Origin: Shinella zoogloeoides
Lineage (GTDB): Bacteria; Pseudomonadota; Alphaproteobacteria; Rhizobiales; Rhizobiaceae
DNA: 64,000 nucleotides
Reading direction: 5' to 3'
Assembly: GCF_003574625.1 (NCBI RefSeq)
Contig: NZ_QNUJ01000005.1
Span: 186,001-250,000 of the forward strand
The notes under the pieces were generated by a model. The model was not told where the DNA came from. It saw nothing but the letters and a program-made list of their open reading frames with translations, and ran no database searches. Shown here in pieces: positions 46,699 to 55,521 of the stretch (the stretch's first letter is position 1; the number at the start of each line of letters is the position of its first letter). Both the position numbers and the translations under genes were made by a program.

Positions 46699-47751
46699 AT
46701 GAAGACGATCAAGGGCCCCGGCCTGTTTCTCGCACAGTTCGCCGGCGATGCCGCGCCGTTCAATTCCTGGGACTCGATCACCAAATGGGCGGCCGATATC
46801 GGCTACAAGGGCGTGCAGGTCCCGACCTGGGATGCGCGCCTGATCGACCTGAAGAAGGCGGCGGAATCCAAGGCCTATTGCGACGAGTTCGCCGGCAAGG
46901 CGCGCGAGAACGGCGTCGAGATCACCGAGCTTTCCACCCATCTGCAGGGCCAGCTCGTCGCCGTGCATCCCGCCTATGACGAGGCCTTCGACGGCTTTGC
47001 GGCGCCGCAAGTGCGCGGCAATCCGAAGGCGCGGCAGGCCTGGGCCGTCGAGCAGGTGAAGATGGCGCTGACGGCGTCGAAGAACCTCGGTCTCAATGCG
47101 ATGGCCAGCTTCTCCGGCGCGCTCGCCTGGCCCTTCGTCTATCCCTGGCCGCAGCGCCCCGCCGGCCTCGTCGAGACCGCCTTCGACGAACTGGCGAAGC
47201 GCTGGAAGCCGATCCTCGACCATGCCGAGGAGAACGGCGTCGACATCTGCTACGAGATCCATCCGGGCGAGGACCTGCACGACGGCATCACCTATGAGAT
47301 GTTCCTGGAGCGTACCGGCAACCATGCCCGCGCCTGCATGCTCTACGATCCCTCGCATTATGTCCTGCAGTGCCTCGACTATCTCGACAATATCGACATC
47401 TACAAGGACCGCATCCGCATGTTCCATGTGAAGGATGCCGAGTTCAACCCGACGGGCCGGCAGGGCGTCTACGGCGGCTACCAGAGCTGGGTCAACCGCG
47501 CCGGCCGCTTCCGTTCGCTCGGCGACGGCCAGGTCGATTTCGGCGCCGTCTTCTCCAAGATGGCCGCCAACGATTTCGCCGGCTGGGCCGTGGTCGAATG
47601 GGAATGCGCGCTGAAGCATCCTGAAGACGGCGCCCGCGAAGGGGCCGAATTCGTCAAGGCACACATCATCCGCGTGACGGAAAAGGCCTTCGACGACTTC
47701 GCCGACGCCGGCACGGACCAGGCCGCCAACCGGCGCATGCTCGGGCTTTGA
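46699..47751 (+). CDS. Sugar phosphate isomerase/epimerase (AP endonuclease 2 fold)
   Basis: A 350-residue TIM-barrel protein of the xylose-isomerase-like family. Candidate metal ligands lie in CYEIHPGEDLHDG (near residue 190), YDPSHYVLQ, FHVKDAEF and VVEWECAL. It acts on the sugar or polyol brought in by the upstream transporter, probably as an epimerase or dehydratase; the reaction is inferred from neighbours. GGGAGGA lies 8 bases before the ATG. It is paired with the Gfo/Idh gene, a combination typical of inositol or rare-sugar pathways. Confidence 0.88.
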   Translation: MKTIKGPGLFLAQFAGDAAPFNSWDSITKWAADIGYKGVQVPTWDARLIDLKKAAESKAYCDEFAGKARENGVEITELSTHLQGQLVAVHPAYDEAFDGFAAPQVRGNPKARQAWAVEQVKMALTASKNLGLNAMASFSGALAWPFVYPWPQRPAGLVETAFDELAKRWKPILDHAEENGVDICYEIHPGEDLHDGITYEMFLERTGNHARACMLYDPSHYVLQCLDYLDNIDIYKDRIRMFHVKDAEFNPTGRQGVYGGYQSWVNRAGRFRSLGDGQVDFGAVFSKMAANDFAGWAVVEWECALKHPEDGAREGAEFVKAHIIRVTEKAFDDFADAGTDQAANRRMLGL

Positions 47752-47764
47752 AGGTCGGGGATAC

Positions 47765-47896
47765 CCCCCTCTGCCCTGCCGGGCATCTCCCCCACAAGGG
47801 GGGAGATCGGATGCGGCGGGGTGTTGCCATATCCGACATGGCACCAGTCAATCTCCCCCCTTGTGGGGGAGATGTCACGAAGTGACAGAGGGGGGT
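47765..47896. repeat. Inverted pair of TCTCCCCC-type palindromic repeats
   Basis: Left unit 47765-47808 contains CATCTCCCCCACAAGGGGGG and right unit 47850-47896 contains TCTCCCCCCTTGTGGGGGAG, then GTCACGAAGTGACAGAGGGG. The two are inverted copies separated by about 40 bases. The whole pair sits between the isomerase and dehydrogenase genes and could form a large RNA hairpin. Confidence 0.75.
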
Positions 47897-47932
47897 GAGC
47901 CTCCCGTAGCAACACCTAGGAGGAAACACCCA

Positions 47933-49117
47933 ATGGCAATCGAAGGAAGCGCAAACGAAACGCGGGAGCGCCGCATCCGGCTCGGCATGGTCGGTGGCGG
48001 CTCGGGCGCGTTCATCGGTGCGGTGCACCGCATCGCCGCCCGGCTCGACGATCATTACGAGCTTGTCGCCGGCGCGCTCTCGTCCTCGCCGGAAAAGGCC
48101 GAGCAGTCGGCGCGCGAACTCGGGCTCGACCCGTCGCGCAGCTATGGCAGCTTCAAGGAGATGGCGATCCGCGAGGCCAAGCTGAAGAACGGCATCGAGG
48201 CGGTGGCGATCGTCACGCCGAACCATGTGCATTACGAGGCCGCGAAGGAATTCCTGAAGCGCGGCATCCACGTCATCTGCGACAAGCCACTGACCTCGAC
48301 GCTGGCCGACGCGCGCAAGCTGAAGAAGCTCACGGAAGAGAGCGACGCCCTCTTCGTGCTCACCCACAACTACACCGGCTATCCGATGGTCCGGCAGGCC
48401 CGCGAGATGATCCGGAACGGCGAGCTCGGCGCGATCCGCCTCGTGCAGATGGAATATCCGCAGGACTGGCTGACCGAGGATATCGAGAGCAGCGGCCAGA
48501 AGCAGGCCGCCTGGCGCACCGACCCCACGAAATCCGGCGCGGGCGGCTCCACCGGCGATATCGGCACCCATGCCTACAATCTCGGCTGCTTCGTCTCCGG
48601 CCTCGAGCTGGAGGAGCTTACCGCCGATCTCGACAGCTTCGTGCCCGGCCGCCGGCTGGATGACAACGCCCATGTCATGATGCGCTTCAAGGAGAAGGAC
48701 GGCGTGCGGGCGAAGGGCACGCTCTGGTGCAGCCAGGTCGCGCCCGGCCATGAGAACGGCCTCAAGGTCCGCGTTTACGGCACCAGGGGCGGCCTCGAAT
48801 GGGTGCAGGCCGATCCGAACTATCTCTGGTACACGCCCTTCGGCGAGCCGAAGCGCCTCATTACCCGGGGCGGCGCAGGCTCCGGCCCGGCCGCCGCCCG
48901 CGTCAGCCGAGTGCCCTCGGGCCACCCGGAAGGCTACCTCGAAGGCTTCGCCAATATCTATTCCGAGGCCGCCCGCGCCATCCATGCCAAGCGCAGCGGC
49001 GCGAAGGTCGATCCGGCCGTCACCTATCCGACGGTCGATGACGGCCTCAAGGGCATGCTCTTCGTCGATGCCTGCGTGCAGTCGTCGAAGAAGAACGGGG
49101 CCTGGGTAAAGGTGTAA
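47933..49117 (+). CDS. Gfo/Idh/MocA family oxidoreductase
   Basis: NAD(P)-dependent sugar or polyol dehydrogenase, 394 residues. The Rossmann entry LGMVGGGSGAFIGAVHRIA (residues 18-36) is followed by CDKPLTST, the DKP variant of the family EKP motif with catalytic Lys, and GGSTGDIGTHAYNL carries the catalytic histidine. AGGAGGAAA precedes the ATG. It completes the operon that begins with the ABC transporter, so it should oxidise the imported sugar, a keto-sugar product or an inositol-type polyol. Confidence 0.9.
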   Translation: MAIEGSANETRERRIRLGMVGGGSGAFIGAVHRIAARLDDHYELVAGALSSSPEKAEQSARELGLDPSRSYGSFKEMAIREAKLKNGIEAVAIVTPNHVHYEAAKEFLKRGIHVICDKPLTSTLADARKLKKLTEESDALFVLTHNYTGYPMVRQAREMIRNGELGAIRLVQMEYPQDWLTEDIESSGQKQAAWRTDPTKSGAGGSTGDIGTHAYNLGCFVSGLELEELTADLDSFVPGRRLDDNAHVMMRFKEKDGVRAKGTLWCSQVAPGHENGLKVRVYGTRGGLEWVQADPNYLWYTPFGEPKRLITRGGAGSGPAAARVSRVPSGHPEGYLEGFANIYSEAARAIHAKRSGAKVDPAVTYPTVDDGLKGMLFVDACVQSSKKNGAWVKV

Positions 49118-49123
49118 GGCGGC

Positions 49124-50023
49124 TTAGTCGGCGAAGATGCCGCCGAGGCGGATGACCATCTTCTTGTCGAAGAGCTGTTCGCGGTCGAACATCCAGTTCA
49201 GCGCGTCCCTGGCGGTCCAGGGACGCTTGTAGGGGCGGGTGCTCGTCAGGGCCTCGAAGACGTCGCAGACCGTGGCGAGACGGATTTCGGGGCCGATCCT
49301 GTCGGCCTTGAGCCCGGCCGGGTAGCCGCTGCCGTCAAGCGCCTCGTGATGATACCGGCAGATGTCCAGGATTATCTCCGAGACATTGCCCTGTTCCTTC
49401 AGCAGGCGATAGCCGATTTCCGGATGGTTGCGCACCACCCGCCGTTCCGCCGCCTCCAGCCCGCCGTTCTTGTTGAGAATGGCGTTGGGCACCATCAGCT
49501 TGCCGACATCGTGCAGCAGCCCGGCGACGCCGAGCTCGCGCATCGCGTCCTCGGCATAACCGAGCGCGCGGGCAAGCCGCATCATCAGCGCGCTCACCGC
49601 CAGCGAATGCACATAGGTGCCCTTGTCCTTGCTCTTGAGGCGCGTGACCTTGAGGAAGATATCGGGCGAAGCCTCGATCCGGTCGGAAATCTCGTCCGCG
49701 ACCGGGTTCAGCGCCTCCACCTGCAATTGCCCCATGCGAACCGCATCGAAGCTTCCGCGCAGCGTTTGCGTCGCTTGCGCCACGGTCTCGATCGTGCGCT
49801 GGCGCTCTTCCGCCTGCAATGTCGAGGGAGCGGCACCGTCGATATCGACAGTACTCTTCTGCGGATTGACCAGCGCATAGGTGGCCGAGGTGGCTAGGAT
49901 GGCGCGCAGCGTGTCGTCGGACTGGACGAGGAAGCGGCGACCGGAAAATTCGGTATCGGGGCATTCCACGGATTCGATGAACATGCCCTTGCGAACGAGA
50001 TGTTTCGGAATTCGCCGTACCAC
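49124..50023 (-). CDS. HD-GYP domain c-di-GMP phosphodiesterase
   Basis: A 299-residue protein with an N-terminal DUF3391 domain (VVRRIPKHLVRKGMFIESVE) and a C-terminal HD-GYP domain. The metal-binding GLLHDVGKLMVP and the signature YHHEALDGSGYPAGL are complete, so it is probably active in hydrolysing c-di-GMP. The start is the GTG at 50023, preceded by GGAGA. Single gene, near the convergent end of the sugar operon. Confidence 0.93.
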   Translation of the reverse strand: MVRRIPKHLVRKGMFIESVECPDTEFSGRRFLVQSDDTLRAILATSATYALVNPQKSTVDIDGAAPSTLQAEERQRTIETVAQATQTLRGSFDAVRMGQLQVEALNPVADEISDRIEASPDIFLKVTRLKSKDKGTYVHSLAVSALMMRLARALGYAEDAMRELGVAGLLHDVGKLMVPNAILNKNGGLEAAERRVVRNHPEIGYRLLKEQGNVSEIILDICRYHHEALDGSGYPAGLKADRIGPEIRLATVCDVFEALTSTRPYKRPWTARDALNWMFDREQLFDKKMVIRLGGIFAD

Positions 50024-50771
50024 GCATCTGTCTCCAGCCACCCCGGCATTTTGAGGGTGAATTCCTAATCGTTGTTTAAGTGACCGCTGTTTTTCCCGCG
50101 GCCTCGCACCGGCCGCCAGGAAAAATCGCGGCACGATTTTCCCCGCCCTCCGAAGCTGTGCCTACAATCCCCCCATCCCGCCACGGATACACTGCAAGGC
50201 GTTGCAGCGAGGCGGGGTCGGCGCGGGGCGGGAGGGGAAGACGCAGAACCTCTCGCACCGGGCTCGCGGAAAATGGTCTCCCTCCGGCGACACGGGGGAA
50301 GCGGCAGGGCCTCGGACCAACCCTTTCGCTTCACGCCCCGAACGGCGCGCCGGGCGTGCCTGTGCGGCACACAAGGGGGCAGGAGACGGCGGATGCGTCG
50401 GCATCGTCCGCCGGGATGGGTACCGTCCGGAAGGAAACCCCTTCCGTCCGTTTCGCCATGGAGCGCTGGGCGGATGCAAAAACGGAAAGGCCCATGCCGG
50501 AAACCGGCGAGCAACATCCTCTTCTTCCGCCCTTGCAGAGGGACCCAAGTCGCGAGCACAAACCGCTGAACGGGGCGCTGAAAGGTGCCACACTAAACCA
50601 TTTCAGATGAGGCAGCTTCCAGCGCCCCGTCCGATGGCAGAACATCCACCCGGCGTTTCGGCGTGCGGGCCGTTCGGTATGCTTCGCGATTGACTTTTCA
50701 TGAAATGGCGATACTGCAACGTTACAGGTGCCGTTCACACGGCAAAAACCCTCCCGGCACAGAGAAGACCG
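50024..50771. other. Gap of about 750 bases without a recognised gene
   Basis: I see no convincing protein gene on either strand: possible frames are Arg- and Pro-rich and lack ribosome binding sites. The stretch is GC-rich and contains a perfect 11-bp stem at 50570-50630 and a LacI-type palindrome at 50714-50727. It could carry the beta-glucosidase control region and an RNA, but no RNA family is recognised. Confidence 0.6.
50714..50727. promoter_or_regulatory. LacI-type operator before the beta-glucosidase gene
   Basis: CTGCAACGTTACAG is centred on CG and palindromic at 12 of 14 positions. It is 44 bases before the GH1 start and near TTGACT (50690-50695). The regulator is not in the window. 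Confidence 0.55.
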
Positions 50772-52145
50772 ATGATCGACCCCAAGACCCTTGCCGACCG
50801 CTTTCCCGGCGATTTCCTCTTCGGCGTGGCGACCGCCGCCTTCCAGATCGAGGGCGCGGCGAAGATGGACGGCCGCAAGCCGTCGATCTGGGATGCCTTC
50901 TCCAACATGCCGGGCCGCGTCTTCGGCCGGCATAACGGCGATGTCGCCTGCGATCACTACAACCGGCTGGAGGAAGACCTCGATCTCATCAAGTCGCTCG
51001 GCGTCGAGGCCTATCGTTTCTCCATCGCCTGGCCGCGCATCGTGCCCGAGGGCACGGGACCGGTGAACGAGAAGGGGCTCGGTTTCTATGACCGCCTCGT
51101 CGACGGCCTGAAGGCGCGCGGCATCAAGGCCTATGCCACGCTCTATCATTGGGACCTGCCGCTGATGCTGGCGGGAGAGGGCGGCTGGACCGCGCGGCAG
51201 ACCGCCTATGCCTTCCAGCGCTACGCCAGGACCGTCATCGCCCGCCTCGGCGACCGGCTGGATGCCGTGGCGACCTTCAACGAGCCCTGGTGCTCCGTCT
51301 GGCTCAGCCACCTCTACGGCATCCACGCGCCCGGCGAGCGCAACATGGATGCGGCGCTGCACGCCCTGCATTTCACCAATCTCGCCCATGGCCTCGGCGT
51401 CTCGGCCATCCGCGCCGAGCGGCCGGACCTGCCCGTCGGCCTCGTGCTGAACGCCCATTCGATCTATCCGGGCAGCAAAAGCCCGGCGGACAAGGCGGCC
51501 GCCGACCGCGCCTTCGATTTCCACAACGGCGTCTTCTTCGGCCCGGTCTTCAAGGGTGCATATCCGGAACGCTTCCTCTCCGCCCTCGGCCATCGCATGC
51601 CCGCCATCGAGCCCGGCGACATGGAAACGATCGCCCAGCCGCTCGACTGGTGGGGCCTCAACTACTACACGCCCATGCGCGTCGCCGACGATCCGGCTGA
51701 AACCGCGGAGTTCCCGGCGACCGTGCCGGCCCCGCCGGTGGCGGATATCAAGACGGATATCGGCTGGGAGGTCTATGCGCCTGCCCTTGGCGATCTCGTG
51801 CGCAAGTTCAATGCCGACTACACGCTGCCCGACTGCTACATCACGGAAAACGGCGCCTGCTACAATATGGGCGTGGAGAACGGCACGGTGGACGACCAGC
51901 CCCGCCTCGACTACATCGCCGACCATCTCGGCGTGACGGCGGACCTCATCAACGAGGGCTACCCGATGCGCGGCTATTTCGCCTGGAGCCTCATGGACAA
52001 TTTCGAATGGGCGGAAGGCTACCGCATGCGCTTCGGCATCGTGCATGTCGATTACGAGACGCAGGTGCGCACGGTGAAGAAGAGCGGCCACTGGTATGGC
52101 GCGCTGGCGGGGCAGTTCCCGAAGGGCAACCATCGCGCGGGCTGA
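50772..52145 (+). CDS. GH1 family beta-glucosidase
   Basis: Glycoside hydrolase family 1 enzyme, 457 residues, a TIM barrel that cleaves beta-glucosides or 6-phospho-beta-glucosides in the cytoplasm. The acid/base residue is in ATFNEPW (near residue 170) and the nucleophile in ITENGA (near residue 360). The N-terminus FLFGVATAAFQIEGA is typical. No signal peptide or PTS partner is present, favouring non-phosphorylated beta-glucosides. An in-frame upstream ATG at 50700 lies in the control region and is rejected. Confidence 0.95.
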   Translation: MIDPKTLADRFPGDFLFGVATAAFQIEGAAKMDGRKPSIWDAFSNMPGRVFGRHNGDVACDHYNRLEEDLDLIKSLGVEAYRFSIAWPRIVPEGTGPVNEKGLGFYDRLVDGLKARGIKAYATLYHWDLPLMLAGEGGWTARQTAYAFQRYARTVIARLGDRLDAVATFNEPWCSVWLSHLYGIHAPGERNMDAALHALHFTNLAHGLGVSAIRAERPDLPVGLVLNAHSIYPGSKSPADKAAADRAFDFHNGVFFGPVFKGAYPERFLSALGHRMPAIEPGDMETIAQPLDWWGLNYYTPMRVADDPAETAEFPATVPAPPVADIKTDIGWEVYAPALGDLVRKFNADYTLPDCYITENGACYNMGVENGTVDDQPRLDYIADHLGVTADLINEGYPMRGYFAWSLMDNFEWAEGYRMRFGIVHVDYETQVRTVKKSGHWYGALAGQFPKGNHRAG

Positions 52146-52158
52146 GCAAATGGGGATG

Positions 52159-52323
52159 CCCGCCCCTCATCCCGCTGCCGCGACCTTCTCCCCGCAAGCG
52201 GGGCGAAGGCGCAGGAGGCACGCCTTTCCCATCACGAAAGGCTTGTGGTTGGAAACAGGCATTGCATCCGTCCCTTCGCCCCGCTTGCGGGGAGAAGGTG
52301 CCGGCAGGCGGATGAGGGGCGGC
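52159..52323. repeat. Inverted pair of CCTTCTCCCCGC-type palindromic repeats
   Basis: The left unit 52159-52209 contains CCTTCTCCCCGCAAGCGGGG, and the right unit 52272-52323 is its inverse (CCCCGCTTGCGGGGAGAAGG). They are 62 bases apart. A single copy lies at 2199-2284. The pair forms a long hairpin between the convergent GH1 and trhO genes. Confidence 0.75.
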
Positions 52324-52332
52324 TTCCCGCCG

Positions 52333-53271
52333 CTATTTCCCCAGATGCCGCTCGCCGCGCTTCTTCGCGAGGTCCATCTGCTTCTGCCGCTGGCGGAAGC
52401 GCATCCGGTCTTCCTCGCTGCGCTCGCTATGGCAATGCGGGCAGGAAACGCCGGCCTCGTAGAGCGGGGAGGTGATTTCCTCCGCGGTCAGCGGATGGCG
52501 GCAGGCGCGGCAGAGCTTGTGCTCGCCTTCTTCGAGGCCATGGGTGACGGAGACGCGCTCGTCGAAGACGAAGCAGGCGCCCTCCCACAGGCTTTCCTCC
52601 GGCGGCACGTCCTCGAGATATTTCAGGATGCCGCCCTTGAGGTGGTAGACCTCGTCGAAGCCCTCGGCCTTCATGAAGGCGGTCGCCTTCTCGCAGCGGA
52701 TGCCGCCGGTGCAGTACATGGCGATCTTCGGCTTGTTGTGCAGGCCGGTGTTCTGGCGCACCCAGTCCGGGAATTCGCGGAAGGTCTTGGTGTTCGGATC
52801 GACCGCGCCCTTGAAGATGCCGATGGCCGTCTCGTAGTCGTTGCGCGTGTCGATGACGATCGTGTCGGGATCGGAGATCAGCGCGTTCCAGTCCTTCGGC
52901 GCCACATAGGTGCCGACGGAGCGGTTGGGATCGATATCCTCGACGCCCATGGTGACGATCTCCTTCTTCAGCCGCACCTTCATGCGCAGGAAGGGCATGT
53001 CGCCGGCGCGGCTTTCCTTGTGCTCCAGCCCGGAAAATTCCGGCTGGGCGCGCAGGAAGGAAAGCACGACCTGGACGCCGGCATCCGGCCCGGCGATGGT
53101 GCCGTTGATGCCTTCATGGGCGAGCAGCAGCGTGCCGCGCACGCTATGTTCCTCGCAGAGCGCCTGCAGGGGACCACGCAGTTCGGCAAAGCGGGGAACC
53201 GAGACGAAATGATAGAGCGCGGCGACGAGGAAGCCGTCGTTTCCAGCGGGCGAAGAGATCGTGTTTGTCAT
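52333..53271 (-). CDS. trhO: Oxygen-dependent tRNA uridine-34 hydroxylase (rhodanese domain)
   Basis: A 312-residue protein (formerly UPF0176/YceA) that forms 5-hydroxyuridine at position 34 of tRNA using oxygen. The central rhodanese domain carries VIDTRNDYE and the catalytic cysteine in [12 protein letters not shown]. The C-terminal zinc-like CRAC...SCPHCHSE is a family feature. It converges on the GH1 gene across the repeat. GTG 53280 is an alternative start. Confidence 0.92.
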   Translation of the reverse strand: MTNTISSPAGNDGFLVAALYHFVSVPRFAELRGPLQALCEEHSVRGTLLLAHEGINGTIAGPDAGVQVVLSFLRAQPEFSGLEHKESRAGDMPFLRMKVRLKKEIVTMGVEDIDPNRSVGTYVAPKDWNALISDPDTIVIDTRNDYETAIGIFKGAVDPNTKTFREFPDWVRQNTGLHNKPKIAMYCTGGIRCEKATAFMKAEGFDEVYHLKGGILKYLEDVPPEESLWEGACFVFDERVSVTHGLEEGEHKLCRACRHPLTAEEITSPLYEAGVSCPHCHSERSEEDRMRFRQRQKQMDLAKKRGERHLGK

Positions 53272-53325
53272 GGCCGCCACATACAGCTTTGGCGCATTTC
53301 AGGCAATGCGGCGCGGTGTAACGGA

Positions 53326-53817
53326 TCAGGCGAGCTGGCGAAGGCTCGCGCCATTGCTGATGCCGAGCGCCATGGACTGGTTGGAATAGCGGCTTTCACC
53401 GGTCACTTCCCGGCCCACCCAGTTTGGCAGTTCCGGCTCGTCGTGGATCGAGGAGAGCTCGACCTCGGCGATCACCAGGCCACGATGGGCGCCGTCATAG
53501 ACGTCGACCTCCCAGACATGGCCTTCATGGGGCACCTTGTAGCGCACCTTCTCGATGACCTTGCCGACTGCATGGCGCAGCATGTCCTCGGCCTCGTCGC
53601 GATCGATGTCGAATTCGTATTCGTCGCGCACCAGCGCGGCATGGCCGACCTTCAGCGTGATGCGCGCCCGTCCGTCGCCATAGAGGCGAACCCGCAGCGA
53701 CCGGTCGTCCTGCGCGACGATATAGGCCTGCCTTATGGCGATGCCCTCGTTTGCAGAGCTGCGCCATCGTTGCCCCGATACCAGGAACTTCCGCTCGATC
53801 TCTTTTGCCATAGGCAT
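53326..53817 (-). CDS. CYTH domain-containing protein
   Basis: A 163-residue CYTH-fold protein (triphosphate tunnel metalloenzyme class). The N-terminal EIERKFLV is the ExExK signature, and alternating Lys/Arg and Glu residues along the chain line the tunnel. Members hydrolyse inorganic triphosphate or are adenylate-cyclase-related; the substrate here is unknown. ATG 53817 (MPMAKEIER) is preferred; a longer start exists at 53856. Confidence 0.88.
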   Translation of the reverse strand: MPMAKEIERKFLVSGQRWRSSANEGIAIRQAYIVAQDDRSLRVRLYGDGRARITLKVGHAALVRDEYEFDIDRDEAEDMLRHAVGKVIEKVRYKVPHEGHVWEVDVYDGAHRGLVIAEVELSSIHDEPELPNWVGREVTGESRYSNQSMALGISNGASLRQLA

Positions 53818-53964
53818 GCTTTCGCTGTTGGAGATGGGCTTGGGCGAGGCAAACACTACACGATAAGTGTGTCATGACAAGGCCATGAATCATGCTTTAG
53901 GCTCGACACGACGTCGCGGACGCGGTATGCCGCTCTCATTTCAATCGTTTTAAAAGGTGGTGCC

Positions 53965-54603
53965 ATGCGCGAGAAAAACGCCAAGCTCCTTTCCGTCCTG
54001 AAGCTGCAGCCGGTGGTGCCGGTGCTGGTCGTCGACGACGTCAAGACGGCGGTTCCGCTCGCGCGGGCGCTGGTCGCCGGCGGGCTGAAGGCCATCGAGA
54101 TCACCCTGCGCACGACGGCCGCACTGGAGGCGATCCGCGCGGTCGCCAACGAGGTCGAGGGCGCCGTCGCCGGTGCCGGCACGATCCTCAATGCCGCGCA
54201 GTACGAGGCGGCGGTCGAGGCGGGCTCGCAGTTCATCGTCAGCCCCGGCACGACGCAGGAATTGATCGATGCGGCGGCGGATTCCGAAATCCCGCTGCTG
54301 CCGGGCGCGGCCACGGCCAGCGAGGTCATGGGCCTTCGCGAGGAGGGCTATCAGGTCATGAAGTTCTTCCCGGCCGAGCAGGCGGGCGGAGCGGCCTATC
54401 TCAAGTCGCTGTCCTCGCCGCTCGCCGGCACGCTGTTCTGCCCGACGGGCGGCATCTCGCTTTCCAATGCGCGCGACTATCTCTCGCTGCCGAATGTCGT
54501 TTGCGTCGGCGGCTCGTGGGTCGCGCCGAAGGATCTCGTCGCCAAGGGCGACTGGGCGGGCATCGAGAAGCTTGCCGCGGAAGCCGCCGCCCTCAAGGGC
54601 TGA
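53965..54603 (+). CDS. eda: KDPG/KHG aldolase
   Basis: Splits 2-keto-3-deoxy-6-phosphogluconate into pyruvate and glyceraldehyde-3-phosphate in the Entner-Doudoroff pathway. The 212-residue TIM barrel shows KAIEITLRT (catalytic Glu), GAGTILN, and [12 protein letters not shown] with the Schiff-base lysine. Gene stands alone (no edd next to it) and is followed by a strong hairpin. Confidence 0.95.
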   Translation: MREKNAKLLSVLKLQPVVPVLVVDDVKTAVPLARALVAGGLKAIEITLRTTAALEAIRAVANEVEGAVAGAGTILNAAQYEAAVEAGSQFIVSPGTTQELIDAAADSEIPLLPGAATASEVMGLREEGYQVMKFFPAEQAGGAAYLKSLSSPLAGTLFCPTGGISLSNARDYLSLPNVVCVGGSWVAPKDLVAKGDWAGIEKLAAEAAALKG

Positions 54604-54625
54604 AGGCAGGATCGACGGAATTGCG

Positions 54626-54650
54626 GACGGGCGGCCATCGGCCGCCCGTC
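54626..54650 (+). terminator. Hairpin after eda
   Basis: GACGGGCGGCC (54626-54636) pairs perfectly with GGCCGCCCGTC (54640-54650) around ATC. It is followed by ATGCATTTG, with a short T run, so it is a probable terminator. Confidence 0.7.
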
Positions 54651-54731
54651 ATGCATTTGTAATTTGAAGGGGGCACTCCTATCTTGCCTTGCAGCCGGCT
54701 TCTTGCCGCGACAGGAGAAACGGAGACGCCC

Positions 54732-55424
54732 ATGTTCGACCCCAAGACGTTGCTCGACCAGTTCCTCGGCTCGCAGGTGCCGGGCGCGGGCGGAACCGTG
54801 CGCGACCGCGCCGGCCAGGTCACCCAGCTCGCCAAGGACAATCCGCTTGCCACCATCGCCATTGCCGGCGTGCTGCTCGGCACGGATGGCGGGCGCAAGG
54901 TCGCGGGCTCGGCGCTGAAGCTCGGCAGCCTCGCCGCCATCGCCGGCCTCGGCTACCAGGCCTACAAGAATTATCGCGACGGGCAGAACCCGGCGGATAC
55001 CGCGCAGGCCGGCACGCCGGAGCTCCTGCCGCCGCCGGCCGATTCCGGCTTCCATCCCGAGGCGGTCGGCACCGATTTCGCCCTCGTCCTCGTGCGTGCC
55101 ATGATCGCCGCCTCGCGCGCCGACGGCCATATCGACGATGCCGAGCGCGCCCGCATCATGGACAAGCTGAAGGTCTCCGGGCTCGGCGCCGATGCCGCCC
55201 GGTTCCTCGAGGACGAGCTTGCCAATCCGGTCGATCTCGACGCGATCGTCGCGGCCGCGACGACCGAGGAACAGCGTGTCGAGCTTTATACCGCCTCGCG
55301 CCTTGCCATAGAGCCGAAGACGCGCGCCGAGCGCGGTTATCTCGATCTTCTCGCCGGGCGCCTCGGCCTTGCCGATGCGCTGGTCGACCATATCGAGGCG
55401 ACGGTTTCGGCCGCGACCGTCTGA
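54732..55424 (+). CDS. TerB-like protein (DUF533)
   Basis: 230-residue cytoplasmic or membrane-associated protein of the DUF533 family. A hydrophobic segment (LATIAIAGVLLGTDGG, about residues 39-54, and the helix after it) is followed by a TerB-like helical domain (ALVLVRAMIAASRADGHIDD, near residue 118), which is related to tellurite-resistance TerB. Function not established. CGGAGA precedes the ATG. Confidence 0.85.
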   Translation: MFDPKTLLDQFLGSQVPGAGGTVRDRAGQVTQLAKDNPLATIAIAGVLLGTDGGRKVAGSALKLGSLAAIAGLGYQAYKNYRDGQNPADTAQAGTPELLPPPADSGFHPEAVGTDFALVLVRAMIAASRADGHIDDAERARIMDKLKVSGLGADAARFLEDELANPVDLDAIVAAATTEEQRVELYTASRLAIEPKTRAERGYLDLLAGRLGLADALVDHIEATVSAATV

Positions 55425-55432
55425 CATTTACG

Positions 55433-55459
55433 GGGAGCGGCCGAACGCCGCTCCCTGCT
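55433..55459 (+). terminator. Terminator after the TerB-like gene
   Basis: GGGAGCGGC (55433-55441) pairs with GCCGCTCCC (55447-55455), then TGCTTT. A reasonable rho-independent terminator. Confidence 0.7.
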
Positions 55460-55521
55460 TTGCCGATTGCTTCGGCCCGCCGGCTGTTCTATCCCTTCGG
55501 CAAGACCGAAGGAGGATTTTC

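Noticed and set aside
50065-50559. Minus-strand frame of 164 codons in the 50-kb gap
   Set aside because: Arg- and Pro-rich non-protein-like composition and no ribosome binding site.
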